Assembly (NCBI GenBank): GCA_028284665.1
Contig: JANQRG010000046.1
Span: forward strand, 1-64,000
Source: Croceivirga sp.
GTDB lineage: Bacteria > Bacteroidota > Bacteroidia > Flavobacteriales > Flavobacteriaceae
Direction of reading: 5' to 3'
DNA length: 64,000 nucleotides
Below, piece by piece: positions 18,494 to 28,389 of this stretch. How positions within the stretch are numbered: the first letter of the stretch is position 1; each line of letters starts with the position of its first letter. Position numbers and translations under genes: made by a program. The notes under the pieces are model-generated. The model searched no databases. It had not been told where the DNA came from and saw nothing but the letters and a program-made list of their open reading frames with translations.

Positions 18494-18524
18494 CGGTGTG
18501 GTAGGGTTATGCCGCACCGTTTTT
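18494..18524 (+). terminator. Rho-independent terminator after the symporter gene
   Basis: CGGTGTGG (18494-18501) pairs with CCGCACCG (18512-18519) with one G-U pair over a 10-base loop, followed by TTTTT. It ends the porin-DUF4212-symporter unit about 27 bases after the stop codon and separates it from the signalling genes. Confidence 0.8.
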
Positions 18525-18546
18525 GTAATTTTAAAGAACCCAGAAT

Positions 18547-18747
18547 ATGAAAATGAAGAAACGGCATCAACAAAAACTTGTGTTGCTATCCATCCTTTTG
18601 TTCTTTGTATGGAATGTTCCTTTTATTTCCATTTTTGATGGCGCATCCCACTTTTTTGGTTTTCCGGTTTTCTTCATTTTTATTTTTATCAGCTGGGCGC
18701 TATCCATAGTGGTTGCTTACCTCATTCTGAAACGGTATTATGAATAA
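18547..18747 (+). CDS. Small two-helix membrane protein preceding the transporter-kinase
   Basis: A 66-residue protein with a basic start (MKMKKRHQQK) and two membrane segments (LVLLSILLFFVWNVPFISIF and FFIFIFISWALSIVVAYLIL). It overlaps the histidine kinase start by eight bases, so the two are translationally coupled. Small hydrophobic proteins (DUF3311-like) often precede SSS-type transporters, and the kinase has such a transporter domain, so it may be its accessory subunit. A start two codons in (18553) is also possible. Confidence 0.72.
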   Translation: MKMKKRHQQKLVLLSILLFFVWNVPFISIFDGASHFFGFPVFFIFIFISWALSIVVAYLILKRYYE

Positions 18748-21424
18748 TTATACGCTGATATTCATTATCGTTTCCTATTTGGCGATGTTGTTCTTTTTGG
18801 CCTATTATGTGGAGCGCAAGGCCAGGAGGAATTGGGTGAAGAATCCCTATGTCTATGTTCTGACTTTAGGGGTCTATTGTACAGCCTGGACCTATTATGG
18901 AAGTATTGGGATCGCTTCCCAGTCCGGGGTTAGTTTTCTTGGGATCTATTTAGGTCCTGTTATTGCCATGCCTTTATGGATCATTCTCATGAGAAAGGTC
19001 ATCAAAATATCCAAGCAACATAAAATATCGAGTGTTGCGGATTTTATCTCATTACGGTACGGTAATAACAGGCTTTTAGGTGCTTTTGTTACGCTTACCT
19101 GTCTTTTTGGGGTGATACCGTACATTGCCCTTCAATTGAAGGCGGTTTCCGAAACATTTTCACTTTTATCGGATCGGAACAGCTATTACACCACCGGTAT
19201 TTTGGGGGATTCCACCTTCTATATTGCCATATTGATTGCAATTTTTGTAGCGTTCTTCGGAACACGATCTACCGATGCTTCTCAGGGTAAAAAAGGGATA
19301 ATGGCCACTGTAGCCCTGGAATCAATACTCAAGTTGATCTTTTTCCTGATCGTCGGAATATTTGTTGTGTATTATCTTTTTGATGGGACAACAGATATCT
19401 ATGCAAAAGCTTCACAGACAGCAGGTTTTCAGCAATTAAGCTCCCTGGGCGGTCTTGAAAACGGGTTCAATTGGTTGTTTACCATCTGCCTGTCCTTTTT
19501 TGCTATTTTCCTGTTGCCAAGGCAGTTCCACGCCGGGGTGGTTGAAAATCAAAGCGAAAAACATCTGGCTAAAGCCATATGGCTTTTTCCGCTTTACCTG
19601 TTGTTGTTTAATGTATTCGTAATTTTTATCGCCTGGGCCGGAAATCTTAAACTAGCCGGTACGGCCAACCCGGACTATTACTCCTTGCTGTTACCGCTTC
19701 AAGAAGGAAATCTCTTCCTCTCGCTATTAGTTTTTATAGGCGGATTTTCCGCAGTAATATCAATGATCGTGGTTTCTACCCTGGCGCTGTCTACCATGGT
19801 GAGCAACAATATTGTCATTCCTTATGGATTTCTTAAAAAACTGGTTGAGGGCAATCCAGAAGAAAATGCGAACAGTATAAAGACGATCCGAAGGTTGGCT
19901 ATTGTGCTATTGATCATGATATCCTATTTCTTTTATATTCAGTTCTCCCTGCAACTTTCCCTCTTTTCAATTGGTTTGATCTCCTTTGTCATTATCGCGC
20001 AACTGGCACCTTCCTTCTTTTTAGGTCTTTTTTGGCGAAGAGGTACCGCCAGGGCCGCCAAAATGGGTATTGCCATTGGATTACTGGTCGTGGCCTATCT
20101 TTTGGTATTGCCCATCATCGTTAATGCCGTTGCACCTGATGCCGACGTTCTGAATGGTGGAAATACATACTGGTGGCTTACCCCCTCGCAACTTCTGCGG
20201 TTAGACTATCTATCGCTTGAAAGCAATGCTTTTTTATGGAGTATTAGCAGCAACTTCCTGGCATTTGTTGGACTTTCTTTATTGACAAAAGGGAACTACA
20301 GGGAGCGGAATTATGCGGAGATGTTCGTAAACAATGAGAACTATGAAAACCTTCAGGAAGGCGCCTTTATTTGGAAAGGCGAGGCGTATGTAACGGACAT
20401 TAAACGGCTGCTCACCCGTTTTTTAGGAGAGTCGCGTACCACTCGGGCGCTGAAACTGTTTAATCGAAAATATGATATTTCAGAAAGCGAAGAAAAAGCA
20501 GATGCCCGTTTAATCAATTTTTCGGAAAAGTTACTCACCGGAACTATAGGAAGTGCTTCTGCCAAAATTTTACTGGCCTCGGTGGCAAAGGAAAAACCAA
20601 TCAGCCTGGTTGAGGTACTGAGCATATTAGAGGAGAATAAAGAAACCAAAGCCAATAATAAACTGCTCGTGGAGAAATCGCAAGAACTTTCTGCCATGGC
20701 CACACGGCTACGACTAGCTAATGAAGAATTGTTGCAACAGGATCGGCTAAAAGACGAATTCCTGGATACTGTAGCTCACGAACTCAAAACACCAATTACC
20801 TCTATTAAAGCCTCCTCGGAAGTCCTGGAGGATGAAGAGATGCCGGCAGTATTGCGGCGACAATTCCTGGAAAATATCAGCAAGGATACAGATCGACTTA
20901 CAAAGCTTATTCATGACATTCTGGATCTGGAGAAACTCTCTTCGCAACGGGCAGAATTGGATATTAAAAGCAGAAGAATTAGCGCTACCATTCGTAAGGC
21001 TGTGAAGGGAATAGAACAGATCGCAGCAAAAAGGAGAATTCGTATCGAGTTTAAGGAGGAAGCGTATTTGAATGGGATGTACGATGAAGATCGTATCCTC
21101 CAAGTGTTAACAAATCTATTGTCCAATTCCCTAAAATTTACGGAGGCGGAAAAAGGGATCATACGCATTCTGTTGGAAGACAAGGAGGAGGAAATTGCTG
21201 TCGCGGTTGAAGATAATGGGCGGGGCATCCCAGAAGAAGACCTCAACTATATTTTTGAAAAGTTCTATCAATCCAAAAATCAGAATACCAAAAAGCCCCA
21301 GGGAAGTGGATTTGGCCTGGCCATTTGCAAGAAGATTGTGGAAAGCCATAAAGGAACTATCTGGGCGGATAAAGATTATGTACAAGGGGCACGACTGGTA
21401 TTTACAATTCCAAAAGGGAAATGA
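18740..21424 (+). CDS. Sodium:solute-symporter-fused sensor histidine kinase (CbrA-like)
   Basis: 894 residues. The first 510 or so are an SSS transporter domain with about 13 membrane segments (YVYVLTLGVYCTAWTYYGSIG, SVADFISLRYGNNRLLGAFV). A cytoplasmic linker and coiled region (LLVEKSQELSAMATRLRLANEELLQQDRLKDEF) follow, then HisKA with phospho-acceptor His in DTVAHELKTPITSIKAS and an HATPase domain (NLLSNSLKFTEAEKG, DNGRGIPEEDL, GSGFGLAICKKIV). CbrA-type kinases sense or transport a nutrient to control carbon use. The overlap with a receiver gene and proximity to acetate genes support a role in sensing short-chain acids (inference). Confidence 0.92.
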   Translation: MNNYTLIFIIVSYLAMLFFLAYYVERKARRNWVKNPYVYVLTLGVYCTAWTYYGSIGIASQSGVSFLGIYLGPVIAMPLWIILMRKVIKISKQHKISSVADFISLRYGNNRLLGAFVTLTCLFGVIPYIALQLKAVSETFSLLSDRNSYYTTGILGDSTFYIAILIAIFVAFFGTRSTDASQGKKGIMATVALESILKLIFFLIVGIFVVYYLFDGTTDIYAKASQTAGFQQLSSLGGLENGFNWLFTICLSFFAIFLLPRQFHAGVVENQSEKHLAKAIWLFPLYLLLFNVFVIFIAWAGNLKLAGTANPDYYSLLLPLQEGNLFLSLLVFIGGFSAVISMIVVSTLALSTMVSNNIVIPYGFLKKLVEGNPEENANSIKTIRRLAIVLLIMISYFFYIQFSLQLSLFSIGLISFVIIAQLAPSFFLGLFWRRGTARAAKMGIAIGLLVVAYLLVLPIIVNAVAPDADVLNGGNTYWWLTPSQLLRLDYLSLESNAFLWSISSNFLAFVGLSLLTKGNYRERNYAEMFVNNENYENLQEGAFIWKGEAYVTDIKRLLTRFLGESRTTRALKLFNRKYDISESEEKADARLINFSEKLLTGTIGSASAKILLASVAKEKPISLVEVLSILEENKETKANNKLLVEKSQELSAMATRLRLANEELLQQDRLKDEFLDTVAHELKTPITSIKASSEVLEDEEMPAVLRRQFLENISKDTDRLTKLIHDILDLEKLSSQRAELDIKSRRISATIRKAVKGIEQIAAKRRIRIEFKEEAYLNGMYDEDRILQVLTNLLSNSLKFTEAEKGIIRILLEDKEEEIAVAVEDNGRGIPEEDLNYIFEKFYQSKNQNTKKPQGSGFGLAICKKIVESHKGTIWADKDYVQGARLVFTIPKGK

Positions 21425-21789
21425 GCACAAAAAAAATATTGATTGTTGACGATGAACCAAACATTGTAATGTCTCTGGAATACGCTTTCAAGAAGAAGAA
21501 TTTTGAGGTTTTTATTGCCAGGGATGGCACAGAAGCGCTTGAAATAGCAAGGCAGCAAGCACCAAATGTCATTTTGCTGGACATTATGATGCCCAAAATG
21601 GACGGTTATGAAACACTGAAAAAAATAAAGGAAAACAAACTGTTAGCGGATACAAAGGTCATCTTCCTTTCTGCCAAAAGTAAATTGGCGGATGTTGAAA
21701 AAGGCTTAAAACTTGGTGCTGACAGCTACATTACCAAACCTTTTTCGATAAAAAAGGTAATTACCGATGTTGAAAAAATGATAGTCTGA
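21421..21789 (+). CDS. Single-domain response regulator (receiver only)
   Basis: A 122-residue CheY-like receiver. The acidic pocket is in ILIVDDEPNI, the phospho-acceptor Asp in VILLDIMMPKMDG, a Ser in IFLSAKSK, and the Lys in YITKPFSIKK. The ATG overlaps the kinase stop by four bases, so the two form a coupled pair. There is no output domain, so the signal must pass to another protein; in this window no partner is evident, unlike the sigma-54 activator CbrB of Pseudomonas. Confidence 0.93.
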   Translation: MSTKKILIVDDEPNIVMSLEYAFKKKNFEVFIARDGTEALEIARQQAPNVILLDIMMPKMDGYETLKKIKENKLLADTKVIFLSAKSKLADVEKGLKLGADSYITKPFSIKKVITDVEKMIV

Positions 21790-21795
21790 TGTATT

Positions 21796-23703
21796 ATGAG
21801 TTACAATGAGTTGTATTTAGAAAGTATCCAAAACCCGGAAGGTTTTTGGAAAAAGCAGGCCCAAGAATTGCCGTGGTATAGTTTTCCCACGGAAATCCTG
21901 ATGAATGCCCCAAATGGCGGAAGTCATTGGTTTGCTGATGGGACACTCAATATGAGCTATTTATGTATTGATAGGCATGTTGAGGCAGGATATGGCGATC
22001 AAGTGGCTATTTATTATGACTCCCCGGTAACCAATACCAGGTCTGGCATTACCTTTCTCCAACTGCAGAACGAAGTATCCAAATTAGCAGGAGGACTTCA
22101 ACGGTTGGGCTTACAAAAAGGGGATACGGCTATTGTATATATGCCTATGATCCCACAGGCCATTTATGCCATGTTGGCTTGCGCCCGACTCGGCGTAGTG
22201 CATTCTGTGGTTTTTGGCGGATTTGCCCCTCATGAGCTGGCCATACGAATTGATGATTGCAAACCCAAGGCCATAATTACGGCTTCCAATGGGATAGAGA
22301 TCAATAAGATTATTCCTTATAAGCCCTTTGTAGATGAGGCGATTACTTTGGCAAAGCATCAACCGGAAAAGGTTGTTATCTATGACAGGAAGTTAGGCGT
22401 GCATATTCCTTCACAAGATTACGATGTAGATTACGATAGCCTGGTGGAAACATCCGAACCAGTTGAACCGGTTCCGTTAGAGGCCACCCATCCCCTTTAC
22501 ATTTTGTACACCTCTGGCACTACGGGCACACCAAAAGGAATTGTCAGGGATACCGGCGGATATGCAACAGCATTGAAATTTTCCATGAAATATGTCTATG
22601 GGGTGGGGCCCGGAGAGGTCTATTGGGCCGCCAGCGATGTGGGGTGGGTTGTTGGGCATAGTTATATCGTATATGGCCCGCTTTTGAACCGAAATACTAC
22701 GGTACTCTTTGAGGGAAAACCCATAAAAACTCCCGATGCTTCCACATTTTGGCGGGTAATTGCTGAGTACAAGGTCGGTGTTATGTTCACTGCTCCTACA
22801 GCCATTAGGGCCATTAAAAAGGAAGACCCCACAGGAGCATTACTTGAGAAGTACGATCTGAGTTCTTTAAAATATCAGTTTTTGGCCGGCGAACGCTGCG
22901 ATATTTCTACCCTGGAATGGACCAAAGAAAAATTGAATGTCCCGGTAATTGACCATTGGTGGCAAACGGAATCGGGTTGGCCCATGTTGGCGAACATGGT
23001 GGGCGTAGAACTGCAGTCCGTGAAGCCTGGTTCGGCCAGTTTTCCGGTTTGTGGATATGACATTCAGATCATTGGGGTAGATGGGAATCCATGTGCTGCT
23101 AACGAAGAGGGTTTTGTGGTAGCAAAACTTCCTTTACCCCCTGGGTGCCTTTTGGATGTTTGGAACAACACCCCACGTTTTATATCCGGGTATTTGGAAC
23201 GGTTTCCCGGATACTATTTTTCAGGCGACGGAGGGTATAGAGATGAGGAAGGCTATGTGTATATCACGGGTCGGGTAGATGATATTATCAATGTCGCGGG
23301 CCATCGCCTTTCTACTGCCGAAATGGAGGAAATTGTAGCTTCCCATCCTGCGATAGCAGAATGTGCGGTTTTTGGCATCTATTGTGAGTTAAAAGGCCAA
23401 AGGCCTTTAGGACTTGCCGTTTTAAAATCGGGAATGGAAATATCTTCGGAAAGGCTGGAAAAAGAAGTCGTCCAGGACGTACGGAACGAAATAGGGGCGG
23501 TAGCTTCATTCAAACAATTGCTGGTGGTAAAGCGATTACCAAAAACACGTTCCGGAAAAATCCTGCGAAAACTACTTAGGAATATCGCCGATACATCGGA
23601 ATATTCCGTTCCATCCACAATTGATGATGTAGCTATTATCGATAAAATAAAAGAAATATATAGATTAAACAACCTAGGAAACTTTAAACAACAAGCCGTA
23701 TGA
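21796..23703 (+). CDS. Acyl-CoA synthetase, PrpE/ACSS3-like (probable propionate-CoA ligase)
   Basis: A 635-residue AMP-forming ligase activating a short-chain acid with ATP and CoA. Motifs: LYTSGTTGTPKGIVRDTGGYA (about residues 235-255), WWQTESGWP, the FSGDGGYRDEEGYVYITGRVDD hinge region, and catalytic Lys in RSGKILRKLLRN. The PKGIVRDTGGYA form resembles PrpE/ACSS3 rather than Acs (PKGMLHTTGGY), so propionate is the favoured substrate, though acetate cannot be excluded. The start is six bases after the receiver gene, and its stop overlaps the acs start by four bases. Confidence 0.88.
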   Translation: MSYNELYLESIQNPEGFWKKQAQELPWYSFPTEILMNAPNGGSHWFADGTLNMSYLCIDRHVEAGYGDQVAIYYDSPVTNTRSGITFLQLQNEVSKLAGGLQRLGLQKGDTAIVYMPMIPQAIYAMLACARLGVVHSVVFGGFAPHELAIRIDDCKPKAIITASNGIEINKIIPYKPFVDEAITLAKHQPEKVVIYDRKLGVHIPSQDYDVDYDSLVETSEPVEPVPLEATHPLYILYTSGTTGTPKGIVRDTGGYATALKFSMKYVYGVGPGEVYWAASDVGWVVGHSYIVYGPLLNRNTTVLFEGKPIKTPDASTFWRVIAEYKVGVMFTAPTAIRAIKKEDPTGALLEKYDLSSLKYQFLAGERCDISTLEWTKEKLNVPVIDHWWQTESGWPMLANMVGVELQSVKPGSASFPVCGYDIQIIGVDGNPCAANEEGFVVAKLPLPPGCLLDVWNNTPRFISGYLERFPGYYFSGDGGYRDEEGYVYITGRVDDIINVAGHRLSTAEMEEIVASHPAIAECAVFGIYCELKGQRPLGLAVLKSGMEISSERLEKEVVQDVRNEIGAVASFKQLLVVKRLPKTRSGKILRKLLRNIADTSEYSVPSTIDDVAIIDKIKEIYRLNNLGNFKQQAV

Positions 23704-25607
23704 GTAATTATCACATAAAACATCTGGAAGAATACTATCAAATTTACCGTAAATCTGTGCGAAACCCCGAAAGCTTCTGGGAAGAGGTGGCGGAAGAACA
23801 CTTTGAATGGCGGAAACGTTGGGATAAGGTGTTGGATTGGGACTTCACCAAACCCGAGATACAATGGTTTAAAGGCGCTAAGCTGAATATCACGGAAAAC
23901 TGTATCGATCGTCATTTACATATCAGGGGCAACAAAACCGCCATTCTTTTTGAGCCAAATGATCCTAAGGAAGAGGCAGAGCATATTACCTACCGTCAAC
24001 TGCATGAAAAAGTATGCAGATTTGCGAATGTTTTGCGGGATAAAGGAATTGGAAAAGGGGATAGGGTCATTGTTTATCTCCCTATGATCCCCGAACTGGC
24101 AGTTGCTGTGCTAGCCTGTGCCAGGATTGGTGCAATTCACTCTGTTGTTTTTGCAGGGTTCTCTTCCACCGCACTGTCAACACGTATCAATGATTGTGGC
24201 GCAAAAATGGTCTTAACCTCAGACGGCTCTTTCCGGGGTGGTAAAACCATAGATCTAAAAGGTATTGTGGATGAAGCCTTAAAAAGCTGCAAAAGCGTAG
24301 AAAAAGTCCTGGTGGCCAAACGTATCGATTCCGATATTCATATGGAGGAAGGTCGGGATGAATGGCTTCAACCTCTTTTAGATGTGGCCTATAGCGATTG
24401 CAGTGCTGAGGTCATGGATGCAGAAGATCCTTTGTTCATTCTGTATACCTCCGGTTCTACGGGTAGGCCTAAGGGCATGCTACACACTACGGGAGGCTAT
24501 ATGGTGTATACGGCCTATACGTTTAAAAATGTGTTCCAATATCGTGAAGAGGATATCTATTGGTGCACGGCGGACATTGGTTGGATTACCGGACACTCCT
24601 ATATCGTCTATGGCCCTTTAGCGAATGGTGCCACAACCGTTATGTTTGAGGGTGTTCCGTCCTATCCGGATTTTGGCCGGTTCTGGGAAGTGGTTGAGAA
24701 ACACAAGATCAACCAGTTTTACACAGCACCGACTGCGATCCGGGCCTTAGCCAAGGAAAACCTGGATTTTGTGAATACCTATGACCTTTCCAGTTTAAAA
24801 GTACTGGGAACCGTTGGAGAACCGATAAATGAGGAAGCCTGGCACTGGTATAACGACCATGTTGGCGAAAAGAAATGCCCCATTGTAGATACCTGGTGGC
24901 AAACGGAAACCGGAGGTATCCTGATCTCTCCGATCCCATTTTCAACGCCTACCAAGCCCACCTATGCCACCTTACCTTTGCCCGGGGTACAACCGGCCTT
25001 AATGGACGAAAATGGAGAAGAACTTAAAGGTAATCCGGCAGATGGAAGACTCTGTATCAAATTCCCATGGCCCTCTATGGCGCGAAGTATCTGGGGAGAT
25101 CATCAACGCTACAAAGACACCTATTTTTCGGCCTATGAGAATAAATACTTCACCGGGGACGGAGCCTTGCGCGATGAAGTGGGGTACTACAGAATAACCG
25201 GCCGTGTTGATGATGTGATCATCGTTTCCGGGCATAATCTCGGAACGGCACCTATCGAAGATGCGATTAATGAGCACCCTGCAGTGGCAGAGTCGGCAAT
25301 TGTTGGGTTTCCTCATGATATCAAAGGGAATGCCCTTTACGGTTATGTAATTCTTAAGGAAACCGGTGAAAGCCGGGTAAAAGACAACCTGAGAAAGGAG
25401 ATCAATCAGGTAATTACCGAACATATTGGGCCCATTGCCAAATTGGACAAAATTCAATTCGTTCCGGGCCTACCGAAAACACGAAGTGGTAAAATAATGC
25501 GTAGGATCCTGAGAAAAATAGCTTCTAAAGATACCGGTAATTTGGGCGATACTTCTACCTTGTTGAATCCGGAAGTGGTGGAAGACATTATGCAGGAGGC
25601 GCTTTAA
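23700..25607 (+). CDS. acs: Acetate-CoA ligase (acetyl-CoA synthetase)
   Basis: A 635-residue AMP-forming acetyl-CoA synthetase. Motifs: LYTSGSTGRPKGMLHTTGGY, CTADIGWITGHSYIVYGPL, WWQTETGGILISP with the Trp that limits the pocket to acetate in this family, TGDGALRDEVGYYRITGRVDDVI, and catalytic Lys in TRSGKIMRRILRK, the residue acetylated by Pat-type regulators in other bacteria. ATGA overlap with the PrpE-like gene. It converges with the exonuclease gene with only five bases between stop codons. Confidence 0.95.
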   Translation: MSNYHIKHLEEYYQIYRKSVRNPESFWEEVAEEHFEWRKRWDKVLDWDFTKPEIQWFKGAKLNITENCIDRHLHIRGNKTAILFEPNDPKEEAEHITYRQLHEKVCRFANVLRDKGIGKGDRVIVYLPMIPELAVAVLACARIGAIHSVVFAGFSSTALSTRINDCGAKMVLTSDGSFRGGKTIDLKGIVDEALKSCKSVEKVLVAKRIDSDIHMEEGRDEWLQPLLDVAYSDCSAEVMDAEDPLFILYTSGSTGRPKGMLHTTGGYMVYTAYTFKNVFQYREEDIYWCTADIGWITGHSYIVYGPLANGATTVMFEGVPSYPDFGRFWEVVEKHKINQFYTAPTAIRALAKENLDFVNTYDLSSLKVLGTVGEPINEEAWHWYNDHVGEKKCPIVDTWWQTETGGILISPIPFSTPTKPTYATLPLPGVQPALMDENGEELKGNPADGRLCIKFPWPSMARSIWGDHQRYKDTYFSAYENKYFTGDGALRDEVGYYRITGRVDDVIIVSGHNLGTAPIEDAINEHPAVAESAIVGFPHDIKGNALYGYVILKETGESRVKDNLRKEINQVITEHIGPIAKLDKIQFVPGLPKTRSGKIMRRILRKIASKDTGNLGDTSTLLNPEVVEDIMQEAL

Positions 25608-25612
25608 TGCCT

Positions 25613-26284
25613 CTAGAACGACTTCCAAAACTCCCACGGCCTGTCCTTTTTGAGCAATTGCTTGAGTGAGGCAGGCCGTAGTCTGTTCAGGATGTGTAAA
25701 AAGGCGATAGCCGTGATGTACGCATCCCCTAAAGCCGTATGGCGATCAGTTTTGGGTATATGGTATTTTTCGGCCAGAGCATCTAAAGAATAGTGGCCTT
25801 CGGTTTTCCGTTCGTTTCGCGTTAAAATTTTGTTGTAAAGGATGGCGGTGTCCAAAGAGGGGTTCTTTAATTTGGGCAACCCATTTCGTTGTAAAGCATG
25901 GTTTAACATTCCCACATCAAAGGCGGTATGATGCGCTACTAAAACTGCATTTTCCAATAGTGCTAGTAGTACTTTTAGCGCCTCAATTTCAGAGAGTTGT
26001 TGTGCTTTTTCCTGCTTGATAATACCATGGATCTCCACAGTTTGGGAGGCAAAGATCTCCTGCTTTACGAACACTTCAAAGGCGTCCTTGGGTTGTATTA
26101 CCGCATTTTTTATCCGCAAGGCCCCAATACTCAAGATCCGGTCTCTTTTGAAATCAAATCCCGTGGTCTCCGTATCCAACACCACAAACCTGGTTTCCTC
26201 AACCTTTTCCGGAAAACCATTCGCAAAGGATTGGACATATGCCTTCCAGAAATCCGGAGAATTGTTGTGGGGTTGTGATCTCAT
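25613..26284 (-). CDS. DnaQ-like 3'-5' exonuclease of the acetate locus
   Basis: A 223-residue DEDDh exonuclease. Exo I is VVLDTETTGFDFKRDRILSIGAL, Exo II AHHTAFDVGMLNHAL, and Exo III HTALGDAYITAIAFL with the HxxxxD spacing. These resemble the DNA polymerase III epsilon subunit, but the protein lacks the C-terminal polymerase-binding region. The gene starts four bases after the CBS/DUF294 gene and is co-oriented. The same pair accompanies VC_2705 symporters and acs in Proteobacteria; the reason is unknown. Confidence 0.9.
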   Translation of the reverse strand: MRSQPHNNSPDFWKAYVQSFANGFPEKVEETRFVVLDTETTGFDFKRDRILSIGALRIKNAVIQPKDAFEVFVKQEIFASQTVEIHGIIKQEKAQQLSEIEALKVLLALLENAVLVAHHTAFDVGMLNHALQRNGLPKLKNPSLDTAILYNKILTRNERKTEGHYSLDALAEKYHIPKTDRHTALGDAYITAIAFLHILNRLRPASLKQLLKKDRPWEFWKSF

Positions 26285-26287
26285 AGG

Positions 26288-28207
26288 TCAACGAATCCGG
26301 GAAACCATAAATCGAACATTTAACAGCTCCTGGATCTCTTTTATGGTCTTAAAGGTGCGCTTCAACTTCATTTTTTCCTCTTTGTTCAACTGCTCCAGGG
26401 AAATATAGCGACCCGTATCATTGTGCTGCAACCCTTGTTTCGTCCTGAACCGCAACAACGCCTTGCTGGCATAACTGCAGGCCATGAAAATTTCAATATT
26501 GTTCGGTTCCAGTTCCGCAAGTTTTTCGAAACGTTCCCATGTATTGCTGATCCCGGTAACATTGTGCGCAAGGATCAACACCCGGGCAGCATCAATGAGG
26601 GGCATCAGGGCGCGTTGCTTCAAATCAAAAAAGTCCTTATGCTCTCCATCCTGTTCTACCAAAAACTGCCTGAAAAAGCCTGTAGGGGAGGGATTCATTA
26701 GGGCACTTTTGGCCAGATGACTTAAAAAAATAGGGTATTTTTCTACGGTGTTAAAAATATAAGTAGACAAAGCAGCCACCAGTTCCTTATCGCCGTAACT
26801 CCTGTTATAGTCAAAAAAGATCGAGGAGAGTAATACTTCGTCCGGGCCTGGGCTGGTAATCCATTTTGCCGTCATTTTTTTGTAACCGGACAAGGATTGA
26901 CACCATTTTGGATTGGAGGCCATCATGTCTGCGGGGCAATACGCATAACCGATGGTGTGCAAGCCGACGGTAATATGCCGGGATAACTCCAGGAAATACT
27001 TTTGTGTTTCCGCAAAGGAGGCCTCGGCTACGTCTTCAAATAAAAGGGCATTGTCTTGATCGGTGTGCAATAACTGTTCGCTTCGTCCCTGACTTCCCAT
27101 GGCCAACCACGCAAATTTAACCGGGGGAGGGGAGGGCATTTTTTGTAAGGCGAGATGTATGATCTGTTGGGTACACGTATCGTTCAGTTCTGAAATTATT
27201 TTGGCCGTTAAGGCCATAGGAATATTTTGTCGCAAATACCCCCTCAAAAGGTTTTGTACGCCATTTCTAATAGGCTTGATCTCTTCAAAGGTCCTGGCGC
27301 GTTTAACCGCCTTTACCATAACAGCGGGATTATTGCCAAGTGAGAGCATGATATCATGCTTGGAGAGGATACCAATGGCTTTGGTATTCAGAGTGCCGTC
27401 CTCGGTGAGTACTAAATGGCTTATGTTGCTTTTCATCATGGCCATTTGCGCTTGTGTAACCGTTAATTTGGCAGGATAGGTAATTACCGGTGAGGACATA
27501 ATGCTTTGGGCCGTCGTTGAAATAGGGAACTTACCGGTAGCAATTTTATTGCGAATATCCTTATCGGTAATGATCCCCTGGGGTAAGCCCTCTTTTTCGA
27601 TGAGCATAGCGCCAATACCTTTTTCAGACATCCGTTCTGCAATGGTTTTAATCGTGGTAGTCGTAGTACTGGCAACAATTTCCTTGGAGTATTGTACAGC
27701 CTGAAGGTCCAAAAGTCGGGCGCCGGCAGTATCGGGATGAAACCCTATGGCGTCTCCAAGGAGTTGTCCTTTGTGATTTTTGGAATAGGGATTCCGGGTA
27801 TTGGAAGCGAAACTCTCCACTAAAAAATCACTTATCCGTTGATTTTTAGTGGCAAAAGGGCGAAACTTTTCGATAGGTACGGCATATAAGATACTTTCTT
27901 CCTCGGTTTTTGCCATTAGCTTGTAGGTTTCGTTGGCCATCAGGGGGCGGAGCCCAAAAATATCGCCCTCATCACAGATATCCAGTACCAGATCATCATG
28001 GGTATTCCATAGGGCAACAGCACCCTTGTGTACTACATAAAAATGAGAATGCGGTACGTCATCCATATCAAATACGACAGCATCCTTTTCCTTGTAGACA
28101 ATGGCGATTTCTTGTGAAAATTCCGCTAGCTCGTTTTGAGGAAAATTGGAAAAAGGAGGATAATGTTGAAGGAAATCCGCAATCCGAAAAGAAATAGTAT
28201 TCCGCAT
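26288..28207 (-). CDS. cNMP-binding/CBS/DUF294 nucleotidyltransferase-like protein
   Basis: 639 residues in four parts: an N-terminal cyclic-nucleotide-binding fold (VFDMDDVPHSHFYVVHKGAVALW), a CBS pair (MSEKGIGAMLIEKEGLPQGIITDKDIRNKI; ISHLVLTEDGTLNTKAIGILSKHDIM), a DUF294 nucleotidyltransferase-like domain (WLAMGSQGRSEQLLHTDQDNALLF, with the GSxxRxExxxxxDxD pattern), and a C-terminal DUF294 substrate-binding helix bundle. It is modelled on GlnD-like enzymes and likely senses adenylate or cyclic nucleotides, possibly tuning acid uptake or Acs. Function is not established. Confidence 0.9.
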   Translation of the reverse strand: MRNTISFRIADFLQHYPPFSNFPQNELAEFSQEIAIVYKEKDAVVFDMDDVPHSHFYVVHKGAVALWNTHDDLVLDICDEGDIFGLRPLMANETYKLMAKTEEESILYAVPIEKFRPFATKNQRISDFLVESFASNTRNPYSKNHKGQLLGDAIGFHPDTAGARLLDLQAVQYSKEIVASTTTTTIKTIAERMSEKGIGAMLIEKEGLPQGIITDKDIRNKIATGKFPISTTAQSIMSSPVITYPAKLTVTQAQMAMMKSNISHLVLTEDGTLNTKAIGILSKHDIMLSLGNNPAVMVKAVKRARTFEEIKPIRNGVQNLLRGYLRQNIPMALTAKIISELNDTCTQQIIHLALQKMPSPPPVKFAWLAMGSQGRSEQLLHTDQDNALLFEDVAEASFAETQKYFLELSRHITVGLHTIGYAYCPADMMASNPKWCQSLSGYKKMTAKWITSPGPDEVLLSSIFFDYNRSYGDKELVAALSTYIFNTVEKYPIFLSHLAKSALMNPSPTGFFRQFLVEQDGEHKDFFDLKQRALMPLIDAARVLILAHNVTGISNTWERFEKLAELEPNNIEIFMACSYASKALLRFRTKQGLQHNDTGRYISLEQLNKEEKMKLKRTFKTIKEIQELLNVRFMVSRIR

Positions 28208-28389
28208 ACTCTAAATTTAGGGCAAATGCGGTTATATTCTAAAGAAAAGTAGTGAAAAGACAGTGCTATAACCTTCCGGTGATGCTTTTAAGCCACGGCC
28301 TAATATAGCCACCAGTACGGGAAAATACCATATTCCGAAAGTTGGTAACTTCCGGTTGCCACAATCAAGTTGTCCGATCCAGGATATCC

